The notes: a model not told the origin generated them from the sequence alone. Shown: positions 44,550-54,367, numbered from the stretch's first letter. The stretch is DNA of 64,000 nucleotides from Bifidobacterium margollesii (GCF_002860355.1 NZ_NMWU01000026.1:1-64000), one strand, 5' to 3'. Program-made: numbers and translations.

Positions 44550-45755
44550 TTATTTCCCCACAGCCCGATGCTCGCACAGCGTGCGCAGCTTGCCGTAGAA
44601 CTCCTTGCGACGCTGGCTGAGAATGTCGTTGTGGTATTCCAATGCCTTGTTGTAGTTGCGATTGCTCTGCTCCACCATGCGCGGCCAATCGGAAAGCAGC
44701 TCGCAGATCTTGTCGGCGTATCCGTCGACATCCCACCAATCGACCAGATAATCGTCGGTCAGCAGTTCCGGAACGCCATCCACCGGACTCGAGATGCACG
44801 GCAGCCCCTGAGCCATCGCCTCAAGAATCGCGCGCGGCAGCCCCTCCGCCTTGGTGGGGAATACGAACAAGTGGGACTTGCGCAGTTCGGCGAACAGATC
44901 CTGCTTATGCCTGATCAGCCCACAGAACGTGCACTGCTTATCAATGTGCAGATCCCTAGCCAACTGCTCATACTGCGGCCGGAGAGCTCCATCGCCGATG
45001 AACTTCATCTCGACGTTGAAACCGCGCTCCACCACCTTTTGCACGGCTTTAAGCACATAATCCTGGCACTTTCGACCATCATCCATGAAGCCTGCGTGCA
45101 CAAGCACGAACTTGTCCGGCTTCCGATTCGGATCCCAATGCTGCTGGTAGTAATGTTCGTCCTTCATTTCGATGGTGGAGAACGATCCGGTGAAGTAGTC
45201 GGGGTTATCCGGCTCAACCATGGCACGGCACGGATAATCGTCCTGCAGAATATGTTCCGTCACATATGACACGCCGTTCGCTTCCATGCAGATCTTTTTC
45301 AGATATCGATCTACGCCCTTGTTCAGGATGTTAAACGGGAAACCGCTTTGCGGGAACATATGAGTGCCGGAAAGCGCGACGTCGATGGAGAACGGCAGCC
45401 CACTGTTCTTGATCTCGTTATACAGCAGGAAGGTCATCATGGACGGGGCACGTACAATGATCGCGTCCTCGCCGGCGAGCGCCTTTTTGAAAATTCTCTT
45501 TGTCTGCGGCAACTTCGCCAGCGTGGCCTTCACTCCCTGGGTATCGGGAAGTTCGACAAAATCCACCCGCGGGCCACTGAGCTTCAGCAACGAGCCATCA
45601 TTCTCCTTAATAGTGGAGATTCGGGCACAGACACTGATCTCGTCGAACACCGACAGGTAGCGATCCAGGTACTCGTAATCGATAAGTCGCTTGCTCCAAT
45701 ACTCACCGTTCCGATCACGGTAAAAATGCAGTTCCAACAGAACCAAAGCCTTCAC
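44550..45755 (-). CDS. Glycosyltransferase family 4 (GT-B)
   Basis: 401 residues, cytoplasmic. C-terminal Glycos_transf_1 domain with FPTKAEGLPRAILEAMAQG, then PCISSPVDGVPELL, the nucleotide-sugar binding part; FVLVHAGFMDDGRKCQDYVLK is the preceding strand. A retaining glycosyltransferase; donor unknown. Start GTG 45755 after GGAGGTC. Last gene of a group running from 48364. Confidence 0.9.
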   Translation of the reverse strand: MKALVLLELHFYRDRNGEYWSKRLIDYEYLDRYLSVFDEISVCARISTIKENDGSLLKLSGPRVDFVELPDTQGVKATLAKLPQTKRIFKKALAGEDAIIVRAPSMMTFLLYNEIKNSGLPFSIDVALSGTHMFPQSGFPFNILNKGVDRYLKKICMEANGVSYVTEHILQDDYPCRAMVEPDNPDYFTGSFSTIEMKDEHYYQQHWDPNRKPDKFVLVHAGFMDDGRKCQDYVLKAVQKVVERGFNVEMKFIGDGALRPQYEQLARDLHIDKQCTFCGLIRHKQDLFAELRKSHLFVFPTKAEGLPRAILEAMAQGLPCISSPVDGVPELLTDDYLVDWWDVDGYADKICELLSDWPRMVEQSNRNYNKALEYHNDILSQRRKEFYGKLRTLCEHRAVGK

Positions 45756-45850
45756 GGCAAGACCTCCATACCATACCCTTGGTCATGAGCAGATTGATTG
45801 ATTGAATGATTGAAGGGACAGTCCTTATAGATGAGCGATATATCCTCCGG

Positions 45851-46408
45851 TCAGGGCTTCACCCATGCACCGGACTGCACATCGTATTGTTTGATGATCT
45901 TCGCCGGTACACCAGCGATCACACTGTAATCCGGAAAGTCTCCCGCCACCACAGCATTGGCACCAACGATGCACTGCTTGCCAAGGTGTGACCCCGGTAG
46001 CACCACAGCACCGTATCCGATGAAGCAGTTTTCACCGATCACCGTCTCCTTCTCGATCATCTCCTGATGCAGTGCATCAACGTCGATCTCACGATATCCG
46101 TGATTCACGTTTGAGATAAACACGTTTCCGGAAATGGTGGTGCCACGGCCGATAACCAACCGACTCGAATAGGATACGACGTGAAAATTCTGTCCGATAG
46201 AGACGTTATCTTCGATCACCACGGATGCGGTGCTTTCCGGCACTTCCAATCGCATTCCGGGATAGATCCTAACGTTGTTGCCAATGGATAGCGCCTTCGT
46301 GCGCTGCAAAAACAGCGGCTTCGCGATATAGGAGTGTCCACCGACGTGACCATACCGGAATCTGGTCAGCTGCGTCTTAGCAAACCACCAAGCTTTCTGC
46401 ACATTCAT
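45851..46408 (-). CDS. Hexapeptide-repeat O-acetyltransferase (WbbJ-like)
   Basis: 185 residues. Left-handed beta-helix repeats such as VVIEDNVSIGQNFHV and VIGENCFIGYGAVVLPGSHLG, with the ISNVNHGY loop holding the likely catalytic His, as in maltose/galactoside acetyltransferases. Transfers acetyl groups to a sugar of the EPS. ATG 46408 has AGAGGAAAA upstream; an in-frame TTG lies 18 bases earlier. Confidence 0.88.
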   Translation of the reverse strand: MNVQKAWWFAKTQLTRFRYGHVGGHSYIAKPLFLQRTKALSIGNNVRIYPGMRLEVPESTASVVIEDNVSIGQNFHVVSYSSRLVIGRGTTISGNVFISNVNHGYREIDVDALHQEMIEKETVIGENCFIGYGAVVLPGSHLGKQCIVGANAVVAGDFPDYSVIAGVPAKIIKQYDVQSGAWVKP

Positions 46409-46484
46409 GGTTTTCCTCTCATTCAATTCAGATCATCACCGCGAGAACAAATCAATCGGCGATATCCGTAACATGCAAGCAACG

Positions 46485-47471
46485 TCACTTCCCCAACAGT
46501 TCGGTTAGCCAGCTGTTCAGCGAATACTTGCGGTAGATCGCTTCGTCGATGTCGGCGAAGTCCTCCTTGAAGAACGGCGAATCGAAGTCGAACACGCCGT
46601 CGTACACATACACGTTGCGCTCGTCGTAGAAGTCATAGTTCACCACGTCCTTGTTCGTCGTGATGATCTTGCGCTTGGCGCCCAAGGTCTCCAGCACGCG
46701 CATGGTAAGACCCAGCTGACCATCCTGCGGAGAATCCAGAATGCACTTGGATTCGGCGAACAGACGATCGAGCTCGGCGCCCTTGATCGAGGTGAAGTGG
46801 AATTCCGAATATTTGGCGTGCTTGAACTCCGGGTTGCGCAGCTTACGATACACATACACCAGCCGCGAGGGGAAGAAGAAGTAGATGAACTGCTTCGGGA
46901 ACACCGGCCGGAGCTTCTTCGACATCTCCGAGACAAAGCGGTACTTCTTCGGATGCGCGGTACCCACGAACAGCACGTCGTACTTGTAGCGTGCAGGGCG
47001 ACGCCGGCCGATCTCCTCGTATTTGCGCGAGTAGAACAGCGGCATGAACCTCCAGCGAGCATGGGATGCCACATCGTCGCGATCGAAGGAATAGCAGCGA
47101 TCGAAATGCTTTTCCACCGTATCAATGTATGGGAAGTTCGCAACGCTGTCCCACTGGTACAGCACGAACTCCGCCTGAGGCTGACTCTTCTTCAGCCGGA
47201 CGATCATGTCCTCGGTGAACGACAGCGACTGGCCGGAGACCAGCAGCACCTTGTCGTACTTCTTTCCGCCGATGGACTGCATCACACGGTTGAAATACTG
47301 CCTGATCACACTGTTGATGGTGTCCTTGTTGATGCGGATGATCGCCTTGATGAACGGGTTGGTGCTCGGACGGTCGTCGAACCAATCCACGTCGTGGCCC
47401 ATCCTTCGCAATTCATCGCAGATCAACTGCGGATAATCGAAGAAATTGGGGGTGATAAGCAATACTTTCAT
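46485..47471 (-). CDS. Glycosyltransferase, GT-B type (CgeB-like)
   Basis: 328 residues. N-terminal MKVLLITPNFFDYPQLICDELRR is the first Rossmann strand; YDVLFVGTAHPKKYRFV begins the second half; SPQDGQLGLTMRVLETLGAKRKIITTN is the conserved C-terminal block of CgeB/Glyco_trans_1_2 proteins (quoted in parts: SPQDGQLGLTMR and LGAKRKIITTN). Substrate unknown. ATG 47471 starts near a weak ribosome site. It lies 60 bases after the NAD-epimerase-like gene. Confidence 0.8.
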   Translation of the reverse strand: MKVLLITPNFFDYPQLICDELRRMGHDVDWFDDRPSTNPFIKAIIRINKDTINSVIRQYFNRVMQSIGGKKYDKVLLVSGQSLSFTEDMIVRLKKSQPQAEFVLYQWDSVANFPYIDTVEKHFDRCYSFDRDDVASHARWRFMPLFYSRKYEEIGRRRPARYKYDVLFVGTAHPKKYRFVSEMSKKLRPVFPKQFIYFFFPSRLVYVYRKLRNPEFKHAKYSEFHFTSIKGAELDRLFAESKCILDSPQDGQLGLTMRVLETLGAKRKIITTNKDVVNYDFYDERNVYVYDGVFDFDSPFFKEDFADIDEAIYRKYSLNSWLTELLGK

Positions 47472-47530
47472 TGTCGTTCGAGGATCTTCCTTCTCGCCGT
47501 CCCAATCGGCATCGGTATCGGTCGTTCCGT

Positions 47531-48364
47531 TCAGCCCTTCAGCCCCTGCATGATCTTCTCGATCTTCCCGGTGTTGCCCCATACGGCCTTGGAATCATAC
47601 GGACGATCGGGGAATGCACCATACTTGAGCGCAATATCGTAATGATTCTCCTTGATGAACCGCTCCACGCGGTCAGCCAGCTTCTCCGGTTTGCCGGAAC
47701 CGATGTTGATGATGCCGGTCACGGCCTTCTGGGACACCGCGGCCGCCACCTGATCGCAGAACTCCGGATAGTCCACGAAATCATACTGATTCTGTCCCAT
47801 GGTGAAGGGGAATTCCTTCTTCCCTTCATGAACAGCCGCGGTGATCTTCGAGAAGATGGAGCTGCCGTACTCCGAATTACCGACGATGTAATAGCCGCGA
47901 AGCCACTGGAACGTCACGTTCTTCTGCTTGCAGAGCAGCTCGGTCGCCTCACGCAGCGCGTTCTTGCCGATGCCGTACATGCTCATCGGATTGCAGGGGG
48001 TGTGCTCGTCGATGCTTCCCTCGTAGAAGCCGATCTCGTGCATGCTGCCCATCACAGCGACCTGAGGGATACCGGATTCGATCATCGTCTTGATGAAACG
48101 GTAATGCTTGGGCAGATCCTCGATGTGAGCATCGGAATTGTGCACGAACCCATCACGCCACGCCATGTGCAGCAACGCATCCGGCTTGCCGAAGTACTCA
48201 TACGGATCCTCGATGCCGAAGCAATCGCAATCAATGCGCTTGGCCCGCTGATCGACATGGTCTGTGGCGAAATCGGCGGCGATGACCTCGTGCCCCAATT
48301 CCAAGAGGCTCTTGACAACGCCCTGCCCCAGATATCCGTTGGCTCCAGTTACCAGAATTCGCAT
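47531..48364 (-). CDS. NAD-dependent epimerase/dehydratase
   Basis: 277-residue extended SDR protein: GANGYLGQGVVKSL is the NAD loop, and PMSMYGIGKNALREA holds the Tyr-x3-Lys pair. It looks like a sugar-nucleotide reductase or epimerase, but the product cannot be named. ATG 48364 starts the leftward group (epimerase, CgeB-like GT, acetyltransferase, GT4). The 413-base gap to the divergent acyltransferase gene should hold its promoter. Confidence 0.85.
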   Translation of the reverse strand: MRILVTGANGYLGQGVVKSLLELGHEVIAADFATDHVDQRAKRIDCDCFGIEDPYEYFGKPDALLHMAWRDGFVHNSDAHIEDLPKHYRFIKTMIESGIPQVAVMGSMHEIGFYEGSIDEHTPCNPMSMYGIGKNALREATELLCKQKNVTFQWLRGYYIVGNSEYGSSIFSKITAAVHEGKKEFPFTMGQNQYDFVDYPEFCDQVAAAVSQKAVTGIINIGSGKPEKLADRVERFIKENHYDIALKYGAFPDRPYDSKAVWGNTGKIEKIMQGLKG

Positions 48365-48777
48365 TACACGCTTCTTTCTCTATCGATCAGCCCCTGCATT
48401 CCCGCATAGAGACACGGTCACGGCCGAAAACTAGTAGACACTATACCGACAGGGGTGTCCCGCGCCAAGATATTTATCAGACCCCTTGCATCATCATGAA
48501 ACGGGGGTCTATACCGTATGGGCGATTTCACGAAGGAGACCCTCCGCCCCATCCGCAATCATTCCGTGATTCGCACGGGATCCCATCGGCTGATGACGCC
48601 ATCCACTACAATGTTGGCCGTACAGGTTGGAAGGCGGCTAACCTCTGAGCTTCATTGCCCGTAGAAGATCCGCTTCGCCATCCACGGACAGTTCGGACAA
48701 TCAGGCCTGTCCGGGGGCGCAAATCCCCCGAATAGCGACGATCAGGCCGGCGCCAATCGTTGACGAGGTTGAAGCAG
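48365..48777. other. Divergent promoter gap in the EPS locus
   Basis: 413 bases between divergent EPS gene groups, without a gene. It holds an inverted repeat AGACCCC (48479-48485)/GGGGTCT (48504-48510) and the tandem hairpins at 48686-48729. No strong promoter was identified by eye. Confidence 0.6.
48686..48729 (+). promoter_or_regulatory. Tandem hairpins in the acyltransferase leader
   Basis: GGACAG (48686-48691) pairs with CTGTCC (48707-48712), and directly after it GGGGG (48713-48717) pairs with CCCCC (48725-48729) around CGCAAAT. They end 48 bases before the ATG at 48778. Without a T-run it is not a plain terminator; possible leader control. Confidence 0.45.
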
Positions 48778-49947
48778 ATGCAGGTTGCCAATCAGATTCC
48801 CACGCCTCCCACCGCGAAAGACAGGGGGCGCGATTACCGGTACGAAACGCTCCGCATCATCGCCATGATGCTCATCGTGGCCTGTCACTTCGTGGCACAC
48901 ATCGGCTGGAATCTCGAAACCTCCGGCGGCGTATCCCAGGCGGTTGCCTATGCCATCGATCAGTACGGCGGACAGATCGGCGTCTGCATCTTCTACATCA
49001 TCTCCGGATACTTCCTCGTCAACAAGGGGTTCCGCGTGGAACGGGTGCTGCGAACCATGCTGCAGACCCTCGTCTACACCCTGCTGTTCTTCGTGATCGC
49101 CGTGGCACTGTCATCGCATATCAGCGGGACCACACTGTCTCTCGCGCACCCCACCTCGCTGGTCAAGGGGCTGTACCAGTCGATGCTGCCGACGTTCAAC
49201 GGCACCTATTGGTTCATCACCTCATACGTATTCCTGCTGCTGTTCGCACCCCTGCTCAACATCGCCGTGCATAATATTCCGCGCCGGGGCTTCACGCAGA
49301 TACTTATCCTGCTACCCCTGCTCAGCATCATGGCCGTTGTTTCACTTGGACAGCTGCTGTGGACAAATCTCACCTACGCCATCACCGCATACCTTTTCGG
49401 CGCATACATCAAACTGCACGGCAAGAACATTCGCATCGCCCGACACATACGCCCTTGGCAGGTGATACTGCTCATCATATTCTCATTCGTGACTATCGCC
49501 GGATTCTACTATGCGCTGGATCTGGTATCGATCACCAAACAGTTCCGCCAAAGCAATCACCATGTCGTCGGCACGGTGCCGATCCTCCCTATTCTCACCG
49601 TTTCGGCAATGTTCATGATGCTGCATAACGCCCGCCCCCGGAAACATGTACGACGATCCGCTTCTCCGACCGCATTGCAGAAGCTCATTGGCAAACTGGC
49701 CAAAAGCGTGTTCGGCGTATATCTCATCCACGAGAACCCGTTCATCAAGGAGCCGCTGTGGGCGTTCGTCTCGAACCTGCTGCCGGATCCGCACCCGGCC
49801 CTGCTGATGATTCCGATGGGGGTCGCAGGCGTGATCCTCGTCTACGTCATACTGCTACTGGTCGCCTCCCTGATCGATACGGTTCTCGTGCATCCGCTCG
49901 ACAGGCTGATCATTCCCCGCGTTGCACAACAATTTCACAACAGTTGA
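48778..49947 (+). CDS. Acyltransferase 3 family membrane protein
   Basis: 389 residues with about 10 helices, the Acyl_transf_3 pattern: YRYETLRIIAMMLIVACHFVAHIGW with the conserved Arg and His, VCIFYIISGYFLVNKGFR, and FNGTYWFITSYVFLLLFAPLLN. Transfers acyl groups (often acetyl) to extracellular or lipid-linked sugar. ATG 48778 has GAGG upstream and follows an in-frame TTG at 48760. Starts the rightward half of the EPS locus. Confidence 0.9.
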   Translation: MQVANQIPTPPTAKDRGRDYRYETLRIIAMMLIVACHFVAHIGWNLETSGGVSQAVAYAIDQYGGQIGVCIFYIISGYFLVNKGFRVERVLRTMLQTLVYTLLFFVIAVALSSHISGTTLSLAHPTSLVKGLYQSMLPTFNGTYWFITSYVFLLLFAPLLNIAVHNIPRRGFTQILILLPLLSIMAVVSLGQLLWTNLTYAITAYLFGAYIKLHGKNIRIARHIRPWQVILLIIFSFVTIAGFYYALDLVSITKQFRQSNHHVVGTVPILPILTVSAMFMMLHNARPRKHVRRSASPTALQKLIGKLAKSVFGVYLIHENPFIKEPLWAFVSNLLPDPHPALLMIPMGVAGVILVYVILLLVASLIDTVLVHPLDRLIIPRVAQQFHNS

Positions 49948-49958
49948 TTCTGAATCAA
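49944..49958. promoter_or_regulatory. 15-bp perfect palindrome
   Basis: TTGATTCTGAATCAA, overlapping the stop of the acyltransferase gene; 139 bases upstream of the next gene. A TATAAG at 49992 could be a -10. An operator is possible, but chance cannot be excluded. Confidence 0.35.
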
Positions 49959-50096
49959 GAATTACCTCGCATTCCCGTATACACAACACGATATAAGTCA
50001 GGTGGCGAACCGGTCGGAACGTGGGTATGGTGACTTCTAAGATGGCTTAGGCGTGCAGCTGCACGCGACGGAAGTGGAAGACGATCGGGAGAGTCA

Positions 50097-52508
50097 ATGG
50101 TCGACAAACAAGACGACAGCCCCAACGAGGACAGGCGGAAGATGGATCTGTGGTTCCCCATCGACGACGAGCCGCAGACCTCCGGGACCAACGGCAACGC
50201 TTCCAACGCCGATGCGAACAATGACAGCGGCGATGCCGAGGGCAACGCATTCGCCGGCATCACCCCATCAGGCGACTCCGAGCAGACGGCCGGAGAAACC
50301 CCCGACAGCACGAACTCCGCCGACACACCGGCAACCGGAACCGGTAATACAGCCGCGCCCCAGACCGCGATCAAGCCTCTGGCCGAAGGGGATGTGGTCA
50401 ACACCCAGTGGGATATCCCCCCGATCACCTTCCCCGCTCTAGTGGAGAAGACCGGCCCCAAGCATACGGCGGACGGAGCCGGCAGCGCACAGCCCAGCGC
50501 TCCCGCCCAGACCTTCGGCCCGGTGATTCCCGCCGCGGACGTCACGAACTCCGGCAACGCTTCAACCAATATCTCCGACGATGTCGACGCGTCAGCCATG
50601 GCCGGCGACGAACCCGATGAGGAGAGCGGCCGTACGATCGTCTCCGCCACCCCGCATGACGGCGGCGATGATCTCGTCGACACCGCCGTCATCACCCCGC
50701 TCAACGCGGGATTCACGCCGAAGAACCCGACGGTCGCGGCCGCCGACCAGCCGGCTGACAATACCACCACAGGCAGCACCGAAGACACGCCCGCCAATCT
50801 GACAGTCGACACGAATGCCGATCCGAACGATACAGGCGACGATCACCCCGAAAGCGGCGTGGAGCAGCTCGCCGAAACCGTCGCCGAATCACCCGAAGAG
50901 GTATTCGGAGATGCGGTGCATCAGCCGATCAACTCAGCCGCCACCATCAGCATGCCGGCGGTCGGCGCCGCAACCACCGTCACCCCGACCACCGACGCTC
51001 CGACCATCGCCTTCCCGGCAGCCACTGCCGAACCGGGTACCGCAGCCGAATCGGATACCGAGAACACCGACGAACCGGCGAATCCGGAAGCCACCATGGC
51101 CTTCAACCCGCTGGTCGATCCGGACGACAACGGCGGCGACAGCAACGGCGACAACGACGACGCGGCCGAAACCGTGGCATTCACCCCGGAGGACGTCAAG
51201 GCCGCGCAGGCCGAAAATCCGACCGGCACGGCCGCCGACCAGAAGGCGTCGATCTTCCCGGACAACATGGATCCCACCGCCAACACCTTCCAGCTCGCCG
51301 GACTTCCCCTGCAGCCGGACAACGCGGCCGACCGCGAACGCGCGAGGAATCTCAGCGCCATCGAATCCCTGGAGCCCAAGCCGGGAGAAAAGGATCCGCT
51401 GGCTCTGGTGCCGCCGGATCAGCAGAAGAAGCAGCCGAACCGCAAGCCGATCATTATCGCTGCGGTCGCCGCGGTGGCGGTGATCGCCCTGGCCGTGGCC
51501 GGCGTGATGGTGGTGCGCAACCGCAACGCAAACTCCGGCACGACCGACAATCAGTCGCAACAGGAGCATCAAACCGCACTGACCGCATGCCTCGCCGCAG
51601 TGGACGACTACAACAGTGCCAAGAAGTCGCTCGACTCCGCGGTCAGCGGCGTCAGGAGCCAGCTGGGCATCACCGCCGATCAGGTGACGGACGCCAACAC
51701 CGTAAGCAATCTGAAGAAAGCCGTGGACGCCGCAGGCAAGATCGAGGACGCGAAGAGCTGCGACACCGGCCTTTCCGCCAACGAACTCAAGTCCAACACC
51801 AAGGACACCCAGAAGCTCACCTCCACCATGAAGAGCCAGGCCTTGGCGGTCACCGCCGCGGCGAAGTCCGTGACGAGCAGCAGGGACGCCAAGAACAAGA
51901 CCACCACCGACAACGCGAAGCAGAACCTGCAGACCGCCGTCGACAACGCCCAGGCGCTCTTCGAGAGCAGCCGGTACAACGTGGCCGACGATCAGACCCG
52001 CGTCCAGCTGCAGATCGCGCTCGGCACGGCCAATACCCTGCTCGACCAGGACAACCCCGATCTGACCGAGGTACAGAACGCCATCAGCGCGCTGTCCACC
52101 GCCTCCGCCAACGTGGAGGCCTCCATGCAGCAGCTGCAGAACAACACCGCCGCCAACTCCACGCAGTCGAACGACGGCACGCAGGGCGGCACGACCACTA
52201 ACGGCGGCAACGCCTATACCAACAATTCCAATACCAACAATTCCAATACCACCAACAACAACGCCAACTCCAATACGACCACCAATAACAATGGCGGAGG
52301 CAACACCAACGGGGGCGGCAACGGCAACACCAATAACAATGGCGGAGGCAACACCAACACCAACGGAGGCGGCAACGGAAACACCAATAACAATGGCGGA
52401 GGCAACACCAACACCAACGGAGGCGGCAACGGAAACGGCGGCGGCAACACCGACAACGGCAGTAATAACAGTGGTACCACCGGCGATGATGGCCCGGCCA
52501 TCAAGTGA
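50097..52508 (+). CDS. 803-residue bitopic protein with acidic N-domain and Gly/Asn tail
   Basis: Not recognised as a family. About 450 acidic, Thr/Asp/Ala/Gly/Pro-rich residues, probably disordered and cytoplasmic, contain repeated short motifs of T-hydrophobic-x-F/hydrophobic-x-P kind (ATISMPAV, PTIAFPAA, ATMAFNPL, ETVAFTPE). A basic patch (PNRKP) precedes one membrane helix (about 454-475, IIIAAVAAVAVIALAVAGVMVV). The outer part is a helical region with two Cys (ACLAAVDDY and AKSCDTG), then an Asn/Gly/Thr-rich tail. ATG 50097 follows GGGAGAG. It lies 114 bases before the priming transferase. Role in EPS assembly is inferred from position. Confidence 0.75.
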   Translation: MVDKQDDSPNEDRRKMDLWFPIDDEPQTSGTNGNASNADANNDSGDAEGNAFAGITPSGDSEQTAGETPDSTNSADTPATGTGNTAAPQTAIKPLAEGDVVNTQWDIPPITFPALVEKTGPKHTADGAGSAQPSAPAQTFGPVIPAADVTNSGNASTNISDDVDASAMAGDEPDEESGRTIVSATPHDGGDDLVDTAVITPLNAGFTPKNPTVAAADQPADNTTTGSTEDTPANLTVDTNADPNDTGDDHPESGVEQLAETVAESPEEVFGDAVHQPINSAATISMPAVGAATTVTPTTDAPTIAFPAATAEPGTAAESDTENTDEPANPEATMAFNPLVDPDDNGGDSNGDNDDAAETVAFTPEDVKAAQAENPTGTAADQKASIFPDNMDPTANTFQLAGLPLQPDNAADRERARNLSAIESLEPKPGEKDPLALVPPDQQKKQPNRKPIIIAAVAAVAVIALAVAGVMVVRNRNANSGTTDNQSQQEHQTALTACLAAVDDYNSAKKSLDSAVSGVRSQLGITADQVTDANTVSNLKKAVDAAGKIEDAKSCDTGLSANELKSNTKDTQKLTSTMKSQALAVTAAAKSVTSSRDAKNKTTTDNAKQNLQTAVDNAQALFESSRYNVADDQTRVQLQIALGTANTLLDQDNPDLTEVQNAISALSTASANVEASMQQLQNNTAANSTQSNDGTQGGTTTNGGNAYTNNSNTNNSNTTNNNANSNTTTNNNGGGNTNGGGNGNTNNNGGGNTNTNGGGNGNTNNNGGGNTNTNGGGNGNGGGNTDNGSNNSGTTGDDGPAIK
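52326..52433 (+). repeat. Two identical 54-bp tandem repeats (Gly/Asn tail)
   Basis: 52326-52379 and 52380-52433 are identical; each codes for 18 residues (NTNNNGGGNTNTNGGGNG). In-frame copy-number change is likely between strains. Confidence 0.9.
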
Positions 52509-52621
52509 ACAAACGGCGAATCCGTGATCAACAATCCCCCCTTCGTCGTTTATCGCTACTATGCTCTGCTAAAGAAGAAGTTTGAGAAATCATAAGGAAA
52601 GACAGAGGGAGGGATTTCGCC

Positions 52622-54286
52622 GTGGATGACAAACCTTCGTCAAACAGCGAGTCCCTCGCTCCCGCAGGGGGTTCTATGACTGCTGAGCACAGCAAGCCCG
52701 AAACACCGCCGACGCCGCCTACAGCGGCAAGCGGAAAACCATTCGGCTCGTCAACACCGCGCAGCGAATTCAAATTCACCAATACGCCGTTCGAGGATTC
52801 GATCGACGACTATCGTCGCTGGGGATTCAGGCAAACCCCGCGATGGCGTTATCTGTTCGTGCTGAGCATGATCGTCACCGACATCGTGGTGATGCTGGTC
52901 TCGATGGTCATCGGCTTCGCGGTCAATCCCCCCGCCTACAACACCGTGCTGCGTGCCATGCCGATCTCCCTGTTCATCGTGATCCTGTGCGGCATCTGGC
53001 TTCTGGCACTGCTCTTCGCCGGCGCGTATCAGCGCCACGGCATGGCCGAAGGCTACGGCATCTACACGAAGATCATCAACGCCACGGTGTTCACGATCAT
53101 TCTGGCCAGCTGCATCGCCTTCATGTTCGATCTGGAAATGCCCCGCACCAGTCTGATCATCGTGCCGATCATCGCCGGACTGATCGAAGTGGTGGCCCGC
53201 TGGCTGCTGCGCCGATCCCTGCACCGCAATCGCAAGAAAGGCGACTGCAAGTACGCCACCGTCGTCATGGGATCATCCGAAGGCATCAACAAGGCCCTGC
53301 GCACCATGCAGGACTACACGGCCCTCGGCTACGCGCCCATCGCCGTATGCCCCATTCAGGTGAACCCGCATGACCCCAACGTGGTGATGAGCACCCAGTA
53401 CACGCCCGACCCCTCCATCGCCGGCGCGGACAAACTCGAAATCGTGACGCTCAACTCCCGCTTCCCCCGCACCGCGGAACGTCTCGGTGCCCAGTCCATT
53501 CTGGTGACCGACGTGCTCACCCGCGATTCGCCGCTGCTGCATGCCCTGTCGCTCGGCGTGGAATCGCTCGGCATCGAACTCGCCGTGTCCGTCTCACTGG
53601 CCGACATCGGCGGCCATCGCCTGTATCTGCGCAACACCACCGAACAGCCGGTGCTCACCGCCAGTCTGCCGCAATACCGCATCACCACCTACGTGGTTAA
53701 GCGCATCATGGATCTCATCCTCTCCACCATCGCCATCATCATCAGCTCGCCGATCATGCTGATCGTGGCGATCCTCATCAAGCTCGACGACGGCGGCCCG
53801 GTGTTCTTCACCCAGACGCGCATCGGCATGCACGGCATCCCGTTCACCATGTACAAGTTCCGTTCCATGGTGACCAACGCCGAGGAGATCAAGAAGAAGC
53901 TGGCCGAGGAGTCCGGACAGTCCGACCGCTTCATCTTCAAACTCAAGGACGATCCGCGCATCACCAAGATCGGCAAGTTCATCCGCAAGACCTCGCTGGA
54001 CGAGTTCCCGCAGTTCTTCAACGTGTTCAAGGGCGACATGTCGCTCGTCGGCCCGCGCCCCGCACTGCCCGAGGAGGTGGCCCGCTACAATTCCCTGTAC
54101 GCCACCCGACTGCTCGTCAAGCCCGGCATCACCGGCCCGTGGCAGGTTTCCGGCCGTTCCGATCTTTCGCAGGAACAATCCGAATACCTCGACGTTTCGT
54201 ACATCGAGAACTGGTCGATCACCGGCGACATGGCGATTCTGGCCAAAACCGTGCTCGTGGTATTCAAGGGAACCGGATCGTACTGA
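52622..54286 (+). CDS. WbaP/CpsE-type priming sugar-1-phosphate transferase
   Basis: 554 residues: a long N-terminal cytoplasmic region, four membrane helices (about 79-180), a Rossmann-like middle part, a fifth helix (about 360-380), and the bacterial sugar transferase domain with MYKFRSMVTNAEEIK, KTSLDEFPQFFNVF and GDMSLVGPRPALPEE. It adds the first sugar phosphate (galactose or glucose) to undecaprenyl phosphate, so it starts each repeat unit. GTG 52622 with GGAGGGA is the start. Its own terminator follows. Confidence 0.94.
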   Translation: MDDKPSSNSESLAPAGGSMTAEHSKPETPPTPPTAASGKPFGSSTPRSEFKFTNTPFEDSIDDYRRWGFRQTPRWRYLFVLSMIVTDIVVMLVSMVIGFAVNPPAYNTVLRAMPISLFIVILCGIWLLALLFAGAYQRHGMAEGYGIYTKIINATVFTIILASCIAFMFDLEMPRTSLIIVPIIAGLIEVVARWLLRRSLHRNRKKGDCKYATVVMGSSEGINKALRTMQDYTALGYAPIAVCPIQVNPHDPNVVMSTQYTPDPSIAGADKLEIVTLNSRFPRTAERLGAQSILVTDVLTRDSPLLHALSLGVESLGIELAVSVSLADIGGHRLYLRNTTEQPVLTASLPQYRITTYVVKRIMDLILSTIAIIISSPIMLIVAILIKLDDGGPVFFTQTRIGMHGIPFTMYKFRSMVTNAEEIKKKLAEESGQSDRFIFKLKDDPRITKIGKFIRKTSLDEFPQFFNVFKGDMSLVGPRPALPEEVARYNSLYATRLLVKPGITGPWQVSGRSDLSQEQSEYLDVSYIENWSITGDMAILAKTVLVVFKGTGSY

Positions 54287-54329
54287 TCGCTACCGGGAGA
54301 TCCAGGATTCCGGTCGATTTGTAGAGATC

Positions 54330-54367
54330 ATGCCCGTCGTGGAAAATTTCACCTCCACGACGGGCAT
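54330..54367 (+). terminator. Terminator after the priming transferase
   Basis: 14-bp perfect stem ATGCCCGTCGTGGA (54330-54343) with right arm 54354-54367, followed by TATT. Confidence 0.88.
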
